Shown here: piece by piece, positions 41,216-42,085 of the stretch | Layout of the letters: every line of letters begins with the position of its first letter | Numbering within the stretch: position 1 is the first letter of the stretch | Assembly (NCBI GenBank): GCA_902800495.1 | Contig: CADCET010000024.1 | Span: 1-42,085, forward strand | DNA length: 42,085 nucleotides | Source: an uncultured Prevotellaceae bacterium | GTDB taxonomy: Bacteria > Bacteroidota > Bacteroidia > Bacteroidales > Bacteroidaceae | Direction of reading: 5' to 3' | Notes under the pieces: model-generated | Database searches by the model: none | What the model saw: the letters and a program-made list of their open reading frames with translations, nothing else | What the model was told of the DNA's origin: nothing | Made by a program: the position numbers and the translations under genes

Positions 41216-42085
41216 ATGGCTACAAAGATTGCATTTTTCGACGCAAAGAGTTATGACCGCGAGAACTTCAACAGTACTAACGGTGAGTTTGGTTTCGACA
41301 TCACGTACTACAAGGAGCGGCTGAGCCTGAATACGGTGTCGCTGACAAAAGGCATGGATGCCGTGTGCATCTTCGTCAATGCTGAGTGCGACTACCGTGT
41401 GATAGAGCGCTTGAAGGAGAACGGGGTGAAGATTATTGCCCTGCGCTGTGCAGGCTTCAACAACGTTGACATCAAGGCAGCACGTGAGGCGGGCATCAAG
41501 GTGGTTCGCGTCCCGGCTTATTCGCCCCATGCCGTGGCTGAATATGCTGTCACGCTGATGCTCGCCCTGAACCGCAAGGTGTATCGCTCTGTCTATCGCA
41601 CCCGTGAAGGCAATTTCCGTTTGGGAGGGCTCATGGGCTTCGATATGTATGGCAAGACGGCAGGCATTATCGGCATGGGACGCATCGCCAAGGAACTGAT
41701 TAAGATCCTTCGTGGCTTCGGCATGAACATCCTTGCCTATGACCTCTATCCAGACGAAGCTTTTGCCAAGGAGTATCAGGTAAAGTTGGTGACGCTTGAC
41801 GAGCTGTACGAAAGTTCTGACATTATCTCGCTTCACTGTCCGCTGACGGAAGAGACAAAGTTCATCATCAACAATGACAGCATCACGAAAATGAAATACG
41901 GCGTGATGATTATCAACACCGGGCGTGGCAAACTCATTAAGACAGAAGACCTTATCAACGGGTTGCGCTCGCATCAGGTGGGTTCTGCAGCCCTCGATGT
42001 GTATGAGGAGGAAGCTGACTATTTCTACGAGGATCGCTCAGACAGGATGATCGATGATGACAAGCTGGCTCTGCTGCTGATGATG
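41216..42085 (+). CDS. ldhA: D-lactate dehydrogenase-type 2-hydroxyacid dehydrogenase (partial)
   Basis: Runs off the window; 290 residues are seen of about 330. KIAFFDAKSYDRENF start, ALRCAGFNNVDIKAAREAGI, VPAYSPHAVAEYAV, NAD-binding GIIGMGRIAKEL, and INTGRGKLI with ALDVYEEEADYF. Catalytic Arg lies in NTGRG's region (preceded by HCPLTEET); the Glu and His are at the end or outside. It reduces pyruvate to D-lactate with NADH. ATG 41216 (MATKIAFF) is the start. Confidence 0.92.
   Translation, partial: MATKIAFFDAKSYDRENFNSTNGEFGFDITYYKERLSLNTVSLTKGMDAVCIFVNAECDYRVIERLKENGVKIIALRCAGFNNVDIKAAREAGIKVVRVPAYSPHAVAEYAVTLMLALNRKVYRSVYRTREGNFRLGGLMGFDMYGKTAGIIGMGRIAKELIKILRGFGMNILAYDLYPDEAFAKEYQVKLVTLDELYESSDIISLHCPLTEETKFIINNDSITKMKYGVMIINTGRGKLIKTEDLINGLRSHQVGSAALDVYEEEADYFYEDRSDRMIDDDKLALLLMM

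Noticed and set aside
41165-41974. Antisense 269-codon frame at the right end
   Set aside because: The plus strand encodes a clear D-lactate dehydrogenase-type protein; the antisense frame is its shadow.

Overview
The window looks like a chromosomal piece of a Bacteroidales bacterium, most likely Prevotellaceae (Prevotella/Segatella-like). Evidence: at least eight promoters of the Bacteroidetes type (TTTG, about 20 bp, TAnnTTTG), weak Shine-Dalgarno signals, a lipoprotein with the Bacteroidetes surface-export signature SDDDD, HU-like/VapE pairs, a four-gene 2-oxoacid:ferredoxin oxidoreductase operon, and families common in gut Prevotella. No database could be searched, so family names come from motifs and length.

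Layout. 79-4474: a tightly overlapping operon with two CXXX-repeat peptides (one Tat lipoprotein), a radical SAM/SPASM enzyme, a SPASM-only maturase, a small accessory protein, TatA and TatC. This is the most interesting system: a predicted radical-SAM RiPP pathway with its own folded-protein exporter. 4508-7741: a vapE primase/helicase-like gene framed by roughly 100-bp imperfect inverted repeats, with three 22-bp iterons, next to an HU-like gene. 7923-10845: vor/kor operon. 10879-19072: mostly housekeeping genes (beta-helix secreted protein, endonuclease, MATE pump, Nif3-like protein, zinc-ribbon coiled coil, HsdR_N-domain protein, small secreted protein, DNA polymerase III delta). 19124-21116: a regulator gene set in AT-rich palindromic DNA, then a repeat-rich non-coding block that resembles the non-coding part of the vapE locus.

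21117-34012: an acyltransferase converges on a ten-gene exopolysaccharide operon read leftwards: receiver protein, initiating sugar transferase with a pseudo-receiver domain, short TolC-like protein, Wzz-like protein, Wzy-like polymerase, three glycosyltransferases, flippase and a last glycosyltransferase. Together these could start, assemble, flip, polymerise and export one polymer; no Wza-type export lipoprotein is present.

34186-37085: xylulokinase, FabG and a TetR regulator. 37227-40175: an initiator tRNA followed by a graveyard of element fragments (5' part of an integrase joined head-on to a frameshifted tape-measure fragment, small phage-like genes, truncated membrane and secreted proteins). 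40076-42085: a secreted protein whose lipobox cysteine is lost, and the start of a D-lactate dehydrogenase-type gene that runs off the window.
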